From contig CM030834.1 in NCBI GenBank assembly GCA_018105865.1, positions 6,682,668 through 6,746,667 of the forward strand: 64,000 bases of DNA, read 5' to 3'. The position numbers and the translations under genes were made by a program. Positions 22,390 through 32,105 of this stretch are shown here, one piece after another. Every line of letters begins with the position of its first letter. Positions within the stretch are counted from its first letter, which is position 1. The notes beneath the pieces were generated by a model. The model was not told the origin of the DNA. It ran no database searches and worked only from the letters and a program-made list of their open reading frames with translations. This stretch comes from Metaphire vulgaris (Eukaryota; Annelida; Clitellata; Crassiclitellata; Megascolecidae).

Positions 22390-22545
22390 CAGTGTTTTAT
22401 CCAGACCACAGGCCTTTGGGGGCAAATTAACTTGACCGGAAGGAAAGAGACACAGTTCAATGCAAATATTTGTGTCACTGCTGAAATTTTTGGGTGAGGA
22501 TTTTGAGGTTTGGGGAATTCCCTAACAGGCCTCGATAAAACACTC
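22390..22545. mobile_element. hAT MITE, CAGTGTTTTATCCAG family (copy 1)
   Basis: Left end cagtgttttatccag, interior tgaactgtgtc-like sequence (inverted here), right end gataaaacact. Related to copies at 44704, 45101 and 47429. Confidence 0.7.
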
Positions 22546-23236
22546 GCAATTTCGCATGCATTCACAGACGAGCGCTAAAGAAATTCTGGAGAAATTGCAT
22601 TGCATTACATTGCTTTGTCATTCTTGATTCATTTGTTAATCAGGTAAATAAATATCTGAGGCGTGATCATTTCAAAGTATTCTTGAAAATTGCTGAGATT
22701 CTTTTAAACGATCTCGTGTTTCTGACTGCAATGCGAGGGTTGTGTTTGCCATCAGAATGTCTGTGACCCTACGCTTAGGCCTATTATTAGATTTTATAGC
22801 ATTGACAGTTCGAATGACAATGATGGACATTAATTGATCATGTCGCATACATTCACTCAACAGTCCGATTGTTTAACTTTTCTTCTACGCTGTTTTCACT
22901 CGATCTTCATTTGGTCATTTATATTTCGAATGTCGTTGTTGTTGTATACGCAAGAATGGCCATTTAGTTTAAGACTAAGTCATCGATTCTTCTAGCATCG
23001 AACAGTTCGCATGCACATAGTTACTGTATAAGCAGAGAACACAGCACGGCAATTAACAGGTAGAGCGGTTTCTGCGGAGACATAAAAGGTAAAAGAATTT
23101 TAGAGATGACGTCATTGCGTCCGAAATGAATCAACATTTGCCATGACATCTGCGTTTCCTCTGATCGGATTCGTGCCTAAACATTTTGGACAGCAATCTT
23201 CTAAACTACGCACCGATCTGTTTATGAAAATTTCAG
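22546..23236. other. Intergenic stretch without recognisable gene
   Basis: No supported coding exon or repeat boundary seen. Confidence 0.4.
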
Positions 23237-23489
23237 GTGAAGACTTCGAAAGACAACGATACTTTGAGCAAACCCGCTGCGTTCACAGTTGTCTCAGTTA
23301 TTTTTGAATTTCTCGCATCGCAAGATTCGATGTCATCGATGCCATCAATCGACCGACCGACAGCCGGTGCCTCAGTCACGGTCTCTGCTCAAGCCGAGCG
23401 CATCACCTGAGCAAACTAAGGATGAGCTCGATGAAGATGAGCCAGCCGTGTCTCTGCATAAGACTTCGTCTTTGATCTCGTTAGTGTGA
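23237..23489 (+). other. Possible coding exon, unrecognised
   Basis: After a plausible acceptor (gaaaatttcag, 23236) one frame is open as VKTSKDNDTLSKPAAFTVVS to a TGA at 23408. A second frame is open as SRSLLKPSASPEQTKDELDE...SLHKTSSLISLV to 23489. The second has a protein-like acidic composition. Neither is recognised, and the two compete, so this is only a candidate. Confidence 0.2.
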
Positions 23490-23969
23490 ACTTCAACTGA
23501 GCAGGGTGCTGCCGTACATTGTGCGTATTATTTCCGATTATAAAATACGTATAATAATACGCGTACGGTAAAACACGTTACCTCGCAGTATGCGGCGAAG
23601 TTTAATTGTACTTATGCCGAACATAAACTCGATAGCATTTAGATAATGATTCTGAATAAAAAAGCAGTGATTGAAATTGTCCAACCCTCTTCTGTCGTCC
23701 GATGAATACAGTGGAAACGACATCTGGCGACTGCAGCTAGGGCAGCAGTCCTTTTTATGTCTAATTAAGATCTAAAGAAACTAAATTTAAGATAACTTCG
23801 CATTGGAAAAATTCCTAAAAATCGCCCGAAGATTATTAAACTAATGACTTCTTACATTCGTCGCCAAATCTAATTTAACAGGTTTAGGGTATTTCTGTCA
23901 TTGAAAGAAACAACGTGTTAACCGTGCCTCATTTGCATAAAGCCAATCTTTGTTATCATAGCCTCACAC

Positions 23970-24116
23970 CAGGGGCGCCCACAGATGGGGGAAAGGAAGC
24001 AAATGCTTCCTGAAAAAGCTAGGGGGGAGAAATTCCCCCCGAGTTTTCGTATCACGTTAGAGTTGCACAGGGAAGAGGGAAGCTGCTTCCAGTAGCCAGA
24101 GGGATGGGTTCCCCTG
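23970..24116. mobile_element. hAT MITE, CAGGGGCGCCCAC family
   Basis: 147 bp with ends CAGGGGCGCCCAC and ...GGGTTCCCCTG. Flanks cctcacac/cctcacgt match at 6 of 8. The right end matches the segment at 11755-11800 in reverse complement. Confidence 0.7.
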
Positions 24117-24149
24117 CCTCACGTGGCACATACGAGTAATAGCACTGCT

Positions 24150-24206
24150 GATAGATAGATAGATAGATAGATAGATAGCTAGCTAGATAGATAGATAGAT
24201 AGATAG
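24150..24206. repeat. (GATA)n microsatellite
   Basis: Tetranucleotide run of gatagata with one interruption (gctagcta). Confidence 0.95.
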
Positions 24207-24224
24207 ACCGAACTTCGGTTTCAG

Positions 24225-24456
24225 CGCCCAATCTAAGGAATCTGTCAGATTCAGCCAGCATTCGGCTACGGCGGTGGTGGCCGTGGAATCGAATTCGAAG
24301 CGTTGGAAGTTGGAACAGGACAGCCGTGAAAAGACGAGCCGACCAAACAGACGGCAGAAGTCGAAGAGTCAGTCAGCCGTGCAGCGAGAGTTCAAACGAG
24401 ACGCGTACACCAGGAATCAATGCTGGGAAGTAGATTTTATATATTTTGAACTTTAA
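24225..24456 (+). CDS. Possible terminal exon of a plus-strand gene, unrecognised
   Basis: After an acceptor (acttcggtttcag) the frame is open for about 77 codons to TAA at 24454. It is rich in Lys/Arg/Gln/Ser: SVRFSQHSATAVVAVESNSK, RWKLEQDSREKTSRPNRRQK, then SKSQSAVQREFKRDAYTRNQ and CWEVDFIYFEL. A consensus AATAAA lies 128 bases downstream (24584). Base composition shifts to GC-richer codons exactly over this ORF. There is no known domain. The basic region could be nuclear or secreted; I cannot tell. An upstream partner might be the candidate at 23237. The GATA gene on the other strand ends at 25012, so the two would converge. Confidence 0.3.
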
Positions 24457-24561
24457 GCTTATCTTAATATAGCTAGGTAGGTTAGCTAATAGGACATATG
24501 ATCCTTTGCTTTTTTAGTTAAGATAGTTAATTTGTGATTGTTTTTATCTGGTTTCTATTAG

Positions 24562-24567
24562 TTTATT
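24562..24567 (-). terminator. Possible polyadenylation signal for the GATA gene
   Basis: TTTATT on the plus strand reads AATAAA on the minus strand, about 445 bases past the GATA stop codon. It is the nearest consensus hexamer that I found. Confidence 0.3.
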
Positions 24568-24583
24568 CTCAGTTTGCTTGCTT

Positions 24584-24589
24584 AATAAA
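24584..24589 (+). terminator. Possible polyadenylation signal for the plus-strand candidate exon
   Basis: AATAAA 128 bases after the TAA at 24454-24456. Confidence 0.3.
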
Positions 24590-25011
24590 ACTTATATTCT
24601 AAGACATTTATAATTCTTCTCTTTCGCAGCTCTGTTCTCTAGGAATCTGTCCTAAGCTCTATCTGTTTCTAGTTACCCCTAATCCTTATACTCCTCCCAC
24701 CTTATTAGTACAACCTTTACCAGAGGGATACTCAGAGATACGCTGCTTGGTTATAGCAGAATAACTTTTTTAAAACTTTGCTTCCGTCATTAGTACATCG
24801 TGTTCGAATGACGTTTGCCTTTCTTGATCTTTTCTCGGTTGCATTTTAAAAGTTGTTAGCTTTGTGTCAGGGAGTCAATCGTCGTCTGTCTATTTATCGT
24901 TGTTTTGTCGTTTCGTTCGAAGACTAATTTCGTCGACAGCGGAGCCGCCCGAGTAGCGTCCGGTCGCGTCTTCCGCTGTCCTCGGAATCATCCGATCATC
25001 CGACTCACGAT

Positions 25012-25289
25012 TCAGGTCGACGTATCTGCGTCTGCAGGGCTCGAGTCTGGAGTTGGGAGAATCGCATTCGCTTGATTAGAACTGTGAAGGTAATGGTCGC
25101 AAAACTGCACAGAATTCGACGGCAGGTAATCATCGCCACGGGGAAGCTGACGGACGGTTGAGGAAGAGTCCTTGGCGGCGGCGGCGGCGGCGGCTGTGCA
25201 TCGATACATCGGACCAGAATAAGACGACCTGACCAGGCCAGAGGATGAATGACTCGAAAGAATCTGATTGGTCATGTCAGACTTTACAC
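25012..25289 (-). CDS. gata456: GATA transcription factor, last exon (exon 5 of CDS)
   Basis: A pyrimidine-rich acceptor (gattttttcacag) is followed by GT, which completes the glycine codon split at the previous exon (phase 1), then VKSDMTNQILSSHSSSGLVR. The exon ends at TGA (25012-25014) after ...SSPADADTST. It covers residues 470-560. It is Ser-rich and holds a seven-alanine tract (about 501-507) encoded by a GCG/GCC run. The C-terminal region of GATA4/5/6 proteins is poorly conserved and often carries activation function; no specific motif is visible here. Frame and phase agree with all four upstream exons, giving a 1683-nt CDS. That agreement is strong evidence for this being the true last exon. 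Confidence 0.85.
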
Positions 25290-25397
25290 CTGTGAAAAAA
25301 TCATAAATTTTAATCACGAATTCACTACAGCAGAAATTGCTGTAACTTACAAAATATGCTTCAGCACAAACTTTTAGCAATAATATAAACTCTATAA

Positions 25398-25575
25398 AGG
25401 CATTCCCGAACTCGAAAGAGCGTAGGGTTAGGCGCAGATCTCCGTGTGCTAGGCAAACAGCGACATTATTCTAGAATAATTTGCCATTGCTTTCTCTAGA
25501 CCCGCGTTATACCTTCGCAGATTAACGCTGCAATATACCAACTTATCCATCCCAAGCCATGATTCGACCGCACGT
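25398..25575 (-). mobile_element. SINE body fragment without the 5S head
   Basis: Matches the body of the 5S-headed SINE at 36543-36740 (cccgaactcgaa(c/a)gagc(a/g)tagggtt, ctctagacc(t/c)gcgtt, cgcag/cacagcttaacgctgc). It lacks the 5S-like part, as expected for 5' truncation or a decayed copy. Confidence 0.65.
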
Positions 25576-25628
25576 ATAATACGTAGGTCTATTTCATTTC
25601 CTATTAAAAACTACGCATTATACGCATA

Positions 25629-25772
25629 TTAAGGCAGTTGCCTTAATACGCGTATAACGATTGCCTTAATAGCATGTGTTAAGGCAGTTGCCTTAATACG
25701 CGTATAACGATTGCCTTAATAGCATGTGTTAAGGCAGTTGCCTTAATACGCGTATAACGATTGCCTTAATAC
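25629..25772. repeat. 50-bp tandem repeat, about 2.9 copies
   Basis: Unit starts at 25629, 25679 and 25729 with almost no divergence. Each unit contains two palindromes: TTAAGGCAGTTGCCTTAA and tacgcgta. Confidence 0.95.
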
Positions 25773-25789
25773 CACATGCTAGCAAAATA

Positions 25790-26196
25790 ATGTCGAAGGC
25801 TGTTCAGAGACGAATGAGACAATACATAGATAGAGAGGTACCAGAAGAACAGGCAGGATTTCGGAAAGGAAGAGGCACAACAGATCAGATCGTAAACATA
25901 CGTTGGATTATAGGAAGGAGCAGAGAATATCAGAAGAGCGCATATATATATATTATATATTATATATAACTGCTTTTATAGACTATTTGAAGGCTTTTAA
26001 CTGTGCGATCGTAACAAACTATGCAGATTTTAAAAGAAATGAGAGTGCCAAAACACCTTATTTGCCTACTAAGAAATTTGTACACTGAACAGGAAGCAGC
26101 AGTAAGAACTTGTCGTGGAACAACTAGATGGTTCACACTGGGCAGAGGTGTGCGACAAGGATGCACTTTTATCGATCTTTCAATATATATGATATA

Positions 26197-26254
<58 letters not shown>

Positions 26255-26360
26255 GAATACATCATGAGGAAGGCAAGATTAGATGAAATGGAATTTGGTG
26301 TCAGAATAGCAGGACGCATCAGAAACAATCAGATATTGTTCAGATGCCTATTTTCATTTC
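25790..26360 (+). mobile_element. RTE-like LINE reverse transcriptase remnant split by TA microsatellites
   Basis: Readable pieces: PEEQAGFRKGRGTTDQIVN, then a (TA)n patch, then LKEMRVPKHLICLLRNLYTE, QEAAVRTCRGTTRWFTLGRG, VRQGC, then a long (TA)n (26182-26251), then AEYIMRKARLDEMEFGVRIA. The order is that of the RT domain (fingers to palm). The catalytic DD region is absent. Confidence 0.85.
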
Positions 26361-26439
26361 CGCGCTATTGCAAGTCAATTTACATTCAGACTTATCGCGT
26401 ATCTGGCGAAGAACGGTCTCATGCCGAAAATTCAGTCGA

Positions 26440-26560
26440 CCATACTGAGTAACCCTGCCTTATGGAGGTCTACCAGATGATGCGGTGACCAACTCCTCTG
26501 ATCTGTTCGCGAAGAAACCGAAGACCCATCTATTCAACGTTTCTCTTAATTGACCGGTTT
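26440..26560 (+). mobile_element. LINE C-terminal fragment
   Basis: Frameshifted pieces resembling NPALWRSLPDDAVTN and KTHLFNVSLN. This is the same C-terminal motif (W-N-S-L-P ... K-T-H-L-F) as the LINE ends at 42436 and 42759. Confidence 0.6.
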
Positions 26561-26827
26561 TTTTAAAGTTATTAAATCGATATATATATTGACTCTGGTA
26601 ATATTAATTAATAGTCATTAGTTATTAGTTAAGTTAGTATTACCTTTTGATGTCATTGAATTCATTGTGTTCGTATTATTATTTTGATGTCATTAAGAAA
26701 TAAATGATTCTTCTTCTTCACTTGACTTCTGCTCACGCCACGCTTACCGCGCTATACTAAATCGTCATAATTACATGTAACTAATTAACTACAATGATAT
26801 CGTGTGAACCGTTAAATGCCACCACAA

Positions 26828-26918
<91 letters not shown>

Positions 26919-26936
26919 ATTATTATTATTATTATT
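26828..26936. repeat. (ATT)n microsatellite
   Basis: About 110 bases of att/tat repeats with one interruption. Confidence 0.95.
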
Positions 26937-27303
26937 GTACCGACAACTCCTTGCTCACATCACATAACTTTACCATACAGCTGTATAGATAACAGGGAAC
27001 CATATAAGCTTAAGTATGTAGAGTCGTGACGTCACGTATTTCAATTTTGGACATTTTCTCGTCGGGATTGGACATCCCAAGAAAATTGCTGCTGACACCA
27101 ATGTTAGCGAGATATTAATTTAATAAGCTAACCATCACAGAAATTCCTTTATATTGAGTCAATAGGCTAATGGTCCAAGAGGAAAATATGTCAACTGCCC
27201 TGACATATGACATATTGTTCGCGGACATTTTGGGTCAAAGTTAGGTCTTTATTGTCTGACAAAATTAACAGTCTAGGAACTTTCGCTAGTGCAGTTTAGT
27301 TAC

Positions 27304-27400
27304 CTGTAATCGCGTGAACCTTTGAAGCATTTAGTCCTGATTGTGATCTTCGTTTTCTTGTCTGGATGTTATCTTTGCGCATCGTCGGCGGTCTAGCATG
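27304..27400 (-). CDS. gata456: GATA transcription factor, exon 4 (basic tail of the C-finger)
   Basis: The acceptor tgatcag|CATGCT is in phase 0, and the exon encodes HARPPTMRKDNIQTRKRRSQ followed by SGLNASKVHAIT. This is the basic extension that follows every GATA C-finger (consensus RP-x-x-M-R/K-K-x-x-IQTRKRK) and contacts the DNA minor groove. It also serves as the nuclear localisation signal. The donor ACAG|gtaact leaves a phase 1 intron that matches the last exon. KLHG-x-x-RP plus IQTRKRR is closer to the GATA4/5/6 class than to GATA1/2/3 (KLHN-x-NRPLTM...RNRK). The exon is 97 nt (32 codons plus 1). It was too short to show as an ORF and was found from the motif. Confidence 0.93.
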
Positions 27401-28015
27401 CTGATCACAAAATGTTTGAAAATTTTAACACCGAAAAATCAAACGCGTCTATAATTACTTTGAAGCATAGGAAACTATGGCGACGACAACTTCATACTTT
27501 TGGCATAGAGACACTCACGACAGCCACTCAGAACTCTCCAATTCTGATATTTTCGATTTCTAGAAAAACACTTTTCTAAGTTTTCATGTTGAATTCAGAT
27601 ATTGTTCATGGGCTTGTTTTCGTTTCCGCGTTATTGCAAGTCAATTTACATCCGGACTTGACGAGAAAACAGGAAGGAGAAAGACAGTCAAAGGCTTTCT
27701 TGGTCGCCTCTAAAATGTTCTCTAAGACTATTCAGTTATTATTCAACGTTATTTTGCAATAGGATAATAATAATCGCCTACTATCAGTAAAAAATGTTGG
27801 ACTCTTCCTTGACTATTCTAGTTATTATTCAACGTTATTATATTATTTAGACTATCGAAGATTTCGATCAACTATCCAATAAGACACACATTCTTTATTA
27901 CTGAAAGAATATATCAATTCTTGAAATTCTAAGAACAAAAAATATGAGGAGCGAAAAGAATTTTAGACAAGAACACGATATGTTCGTCGTCGTCACGTGA
28001 CTCGTGTTTACTTAC
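27401..28015 (-). other. Intron 3 of the GATA gene
   Basis: Phase 0 intron from gtaagt to tgatcag. A 70-bp segment at 27593-27662 repeats sequence found at 26331-26400. Confidence 0.75.
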
Positions 28016-28138
28016 TCCGTGTAGTTTGAAGTAAAGGCCACATGCGTTGCAGACTGGTTCTCCGTTGCAGCCTCGTCTCCAAAGTGTCGTTGAGGTGGTT
28101 CCACAGTTTGTGCAGATCAGGCCAGATCGTCTGGTACC
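28016..28138 (-). CDS. gata456: GATA transcription factor, exon 3 (C-terminal zinc finger)
   Basis: The exon encodes [40 protein letters not shown] and G, a complete GATA C-finger of the form C-x2-C-x17-C-x2-C (Cys at about residues 404, 407, 425, 428). It retains the diagnostic LWRR and CNACGLY. This finger binds WGATAR sites. The acceptor is ccgttgacag and the donor is GGA|gtaagt, both in phase 0, and the 123-nt length is exactly 41 codons. The split between finger and basic tail at KLHG is a conserved GATA intron position. This is the firmest call in the window. Confidence 0.97.
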
Positions 28139-28197
28139 CTGTCAACGGTTCCATAGAATTAAAACGGTTCCATTTTCATCTATATTGTACAACAAAA

Positions 28198-28379
28198 CAT
28201 TGGCGGCTCCAGAATTTGGCAAGTTGGGGCCGTTGGGGTGGCAACTTATAAGCATGGGGCCAATCATTTGTTGATAGGCATGTAGTAGTAAGTATAGGGC
28301 TCCATCAGAGGTCACTGGAGGCCAGATATTCAATTGGGGGGCAAGGCCTCCCTCGGGCCCCCATGTAGAGCCGCCACTG
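28198..28379. mobile_element. hAT MITE, CAGTGGCGGCTC family (copy B)
   Basis: Lies in intron 2 of the GATA gene. Ends cattggcggctcc and gagccgccactg; interior matches copies at 6759 and 55090. Flanking octamers match weakly (5 of 8). Confidence 0.85.
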
Positions 28380-28816
28380 TGACAGAACAATTCGTCGAGG
28401 GAAAGTGGAATGTGAAACGGAGGCAAAGGAAGGAAGAGAGTCCACTGCATGGCGAGGAAGAGAAATAATTATCTAAGCAGGACCAAAAAAGAGGAAGATG
28501 GAGACAGATTAGAAAATATATAATCATTAAAACTGAAGCATGAAACGAGACAGAGAATGCATGGCTTGAGCTGAAATGAAAAGCTATTTAATAAGAGAAT
28601 TAGAGAACATGGACAATTTAAGCAAAATTAATCAAAATGAAGGGATGATTAAATATTTAGGTTTTTGTAAGGCTAAACTCACTTACCGTCATCAATTTAA
28701 ACTACAATTGCAGTCAATTAGTCACTGCAATCGATGCATTTGTCAGACGCTGTTGTTTTCAATGCACAAAGGGCACTTGAATCAAGCGATGAAGATAATT
28801 TCAACCAACACATTAA

Positions 28817-28888
28817 CCCTTTAACCGTGTATTTAACTGTAACTCAGTGTAAAATGGACGGATATGTCCGGGATCCCCAGTTAAGAGG
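28817..28888. mobile_element. 72-bp piggyBac-like MITE (copy 1)
   Basis: Flanked by TTAA on both sides (28813 and 28889), with ends CCCTTTAAC and AGTTAAGAGG. A reverse-complement copy of identical length lies at 62441-62512. TTAA targets are the hallmark of piggyBac transposition. Confidence 0.7.
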
Positions 28889-29185
28889 TTAAGGTCTCAA
28901 ACTGAACTGCGACAGAATTTTAGTGCAAAAGAACACGGACAACGAAATAAGGCTGACAAAAACTCTAATCGAACTATAAACCAGTATGAAGCAATAATAT
29001 AATTGATTAGTCGAGACCTGTTCTGATAGAGATTTTTTCAACAAATTCGAATAACCTTCTCTGAAATAGCGCGATGAATAAATTAACAGCAGAAGTTTAA
29101 CACCACTCCTTCGCTTCTTGGCGTCTAATGTTCCTTTGAAATATCGGTTGACGTTGGTCAGTGGACTGGACTGACGACTTCTTAC

Positions 29186-29607
29186 CTTTCTTGTCTGTTG
29201 TCGTGAAGCGAGAGATTGACGGACGGAGGACAGCTGTGGAAAAAGTGCTCCGCTCTGAGCGACCCTGGACGTCAGAAGAGGAACCTGTGACGGAGGCGGC
29301 GGCGACTGGACGGAGTGGGTCGAGAGAAGAATCGACGGAGGAGGAAGGCAGCCGTCGTATCGACAGACGTCGCACAAGAAGTGATCTTGTCCGTTGAGAT
29401 TCCAGATGAAAGTTCCCGGAATCTGACCACATCTGGCGCACTGGGAGTGCAACATGCTCTGCTGCTGGCGTAGTTGTTGTTGTTGTTGGTGGTAGTGGTG
29501 GGAGTGCATCTGATGATGAATATTGTGATGAGAGTCATAGTTAAACGGATGTTGACTATGGTGAGTATGAAGGCGCTGGTAATGCAGTCTTTGACCGAAT
29601 TCAACCA
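29186..29607 (-). CDS. gata456: GATA transcription factor, exon 2 (divergent N-terminal finger)
   Basis: The acceptor tttatttttcag|TG completes a split valine codon (phase 1). The donor AAG|gtaaga at 29185 ends it in phase 0, so 422 nt fit exactly. After a His/Gln-rich stretch (about residues 266-305, HHNIHHQMHSHHYHQQQQQ) comes CARCGQIPGTFIWNLNGQDH FLCDVCRYDG. This is a GATA-like finger with Cys at about 311, 314, 333 and 336. It has 18 rather than 17 residues between the cysteine pairs and lacks the LWRR and NACGLY residues. N-fingers of GATA4/5/6 normally stabilise DNA binding and contact FOG cofactors; this one may have lost or changed that role. The exon ends in a Ser/Pro-rich linker ...SRQQTRK. 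Confidence 0.9.
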
Positions 29608-29912
29608 CTGAAAAATAAAGCGAAATTTCACATTAGACATTTATAACTTACATAAATATTAGTCATTTACAGAAGGCCTCTCTCCCCGTCTCTCAGACTC
29701 TCCGTCTCTCTGTCTCTCTATTATAACAGTCATCGTTAAGCTTGTCAGTGCAACTGTGTTACTTGTTACTGTTTATGATTTCTTAATAGGGTTAGCTTTG
29801 ATAAACCATTGTCAAATATGCAATTCAAACGTTTTGTTCTGTTAGTTTAATGTTCATATCGAAGAAGTAAACCGAGTTTAAAATTATCACAATGTGACCT
29901 CTTCCATTGCAC

Positions 29913-29972
<60 letters not shown>

Positions 29973-30431
29973 CGACATGTCTGATATAATGTGCCAGAAT
30001 TCATATTCAAAGTGACATCAACCTTCGTCAGAAAGTGTGTGAATATTACTTTGTTTCTAGACCCAACTCTTAAGCTGATATGTTTCTAACAAGGCGTCTC
30101 TTAGCCAGTTTCCTGTTGACGGTGGCCAATGAGTGCGTGCTCTGTCTGCAGCGTCAGTGCCGTGAAATGTAACAGGTTCCTTAAATCGGTTTGACTCTTT
30201 TATTTCTAATGGAAGAGAAAGAAATTGCAATAATTTTTACTCTAACTTCTTAATATTTTGCACTTTTCTGTTTTTCATTCAGTTTCCATGTAAATTAAAA
30301 TTTATAATCAAACACTTTTGAATGAATAGGACAATAAGTGACATTCGACAAATAAATTATTGTATCTTTTAATTTTAGAAAGGCACTGGACGAATTAAGT
30401 TTGAATCCATTTGCTGAGATTTATGGGATAA
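29608..30431 (-). other. Intron 1 of the GATA CDS, proximal part
   Basis: Contains (ATG)n at 29913-29972, which produces a spurious poly-His ORF. Otherwise nothing recognised. The intron runs to 35340. Confidence 0.6.
29913..29972. repeat. (ATG)n microsatellite
   Basis: About 60 bases of tgatga repeats. Confidence 0.95.
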
Positions 30432-30689
30432 GCAAAGAAGGGTACGCGGACGATTGACCATAGCACGATTGACCACTGGATGATTGACCACAGCGGACGA
30501 CTGACCATAGGACCATTGACCACACTAACGAGATTGTGACTATAAGGCTTAGCACAGTTTTATGCTGCACGCGCTTGCTATGAATACTTGCGGACTGTTA
30601 CGACAAAACAAGTACAAAATTACAATTGATGTGTTTTGCTTATGATTGTTATGACTTTTTGTTTTGCTTATGACTGGCCATTACTGAAT

Positions 30690-32042
30690 CTGATAAGGGA
30701 CCTCCACGAAGGCAGCAACGTCAGAATACGTGTCAACAGCGCACATTCCGAGGCCTTCATGACATCCACCGGAGTCCGATAAGGATGCGTCTTAGCACCT
30801 GCCCTCTTCTGCAGGGCTATGGATTGGATAATGGAAAGGGTCTTCTTCTTCTTTCAGGTGCCATGCATTGCTGCGTTGGCAGCCATGGACTTCCACTTTT
30901 CTCGATCTCTAGTGTTCCTCAGGAGTTCGATGTTATTTCCTATCCCCATTTCCTCTCTCATTCTGTCTGTATATTTTAATCTTTGCTTTCCTCTTGATCT
31001 TTTGCCCTCCACCATGCCTGTCACTGCCAAGTTTTCTAATCCTTCTTTTCTCATCACGTGCCCAAAAAATTTCGTCTGTCTTAACTTGATGGTAGTCATC
31101 AGTGTTCGTCTCTCTTCCATCATCTGTAGTATTTCTTCGTTAGTTCTCTTGTCTGTCCATGGAAAGGGTAATGGGCTATAATGGAATCCAAGAAACCAGA
31201 AGACCGTTTTAGTGACCTCGATTATGCTGACGATGTCTCACTGTTAGACACATCCACGACAAATCTTGCGGAAACCCTTGACCGCCTTGAAACAGAAGCC
31301 TCTCATCTAGGTCTCCACATATTATGGGCAAAGACCAAACTGTAAAATTTGACCTCTGCTGCACACGCATGCAACCTCATCACCAACGAGAAGGAAGCGG
31401 AAATTGTCACCCAATTCACTTACTTGGGCAACGTTCAGAGCTCAGACGGTAGATGCACGTCTGACATCATCCGCAGGATCGGCCTAACAGCTTATGCCAT
31501 AATGCCATTAGATCGCTTCGACGATTATATGGAGCCAAAACCACATCGAGCTCTGCACAAAGCTGCGTTTTTTATCAGACATGTGTCCTTCCCATTCTAC
31601 TCTATGGTTCAGAAACTTGAACGCTTTTAGAATGTGATACGAAACGATTAAAGGCCTTCCACCTGTCAACGCTGTCAACGTCAGATTCTGCATGTTTGCC
31701 GGTTTGACCATTTATCAAATGACATCGTTTCATCATGTACGGGATTAGCATCATTACCCGACACGATCTCTCGCCGCCGCCACACGGCATCATTTGGACA
31801 CGTTGCACGGCTGGACGTTAACACCCCAGCACATGGCGCCCTTGTCTGCGTCATAGCACGTCGTAACGAACGTCATCCTCCCGCAAACTGGAAATGACTC
31901 TCTGGGAGACCGCGACGTTCTTGGATCCAGCAGATCGGAGATGGATCCTCCTCCGCTATGGCGCGCGAATGGAACATTGCACTAAGACGTGGACACTCCA
32001 CTAGTGGTAGATTGGCGCGACGGACCTCCGCTGTCCAAGCGA

Positions 32043-32104
<62 letters not shown>
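30690..32104 (+). mobile_element. RTE-like LINE fragment with (GAT)n tail
   Basis: Reverse transcriptase pieces: TGVR.GCVLAPALFCRAMDW, then after an insertion LDYADDVSLLDTSTTNLAET (catalytic YADD intact), TQFTYLGNVQSSDGRCTSDI, RRRHTASFGHVARLDVNTPA, and a C-terminal SGRPRRSWIQQIGDG. It ends in a (GAT)n run at 32045-32104, a typical simple-repeat 3' tail. It is interrupted by the fragment at 30842-31158. Confidence 0.85.
30842..31158 (-). mobile_element. 5'-truncated LINE 3' end inserted in another LINE, with 11-bp TSD
   Basis: An exact 11-bp duplication atggaaagggt borders it (30831-30841 and 31159-31169). The minus strand encodes an RTE-like C-terminus (TKFFGHVMRKEGLENLAVTG, EGKRSRGKQR, DREKWKSMAANA) and ends in a (GAA)n tail. 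This is a textbook target-primed insertion. Confidence 0.92.

Positions 32105-32105
<1 letters not shown>

Larger units (their letters stand above)
25290..27303 (-). other. Intron 4 of the GATA gene, filled with repeats
   Basis: Phase 1 intron (gtaact ... ttttttcacag). It holds a SINE-body fragment (25398-25575), a 50-bp tandem repeat, an RTE-like LINE remnant with (TA)n expansions, a LINE 3' end (26440-26560) and an (ATT)n run. Confidence 0.75.

Noticed and set aside
25629..25772. CRISPR-like array
   Set aside because: A simple 50-bp tandem repeat without unique spacers, in an animal genome.
29825..30010. Poly-histidine ORF
   Set aside because: Translation of an (ATG)n microsatellite in an intron of the GATA gene.
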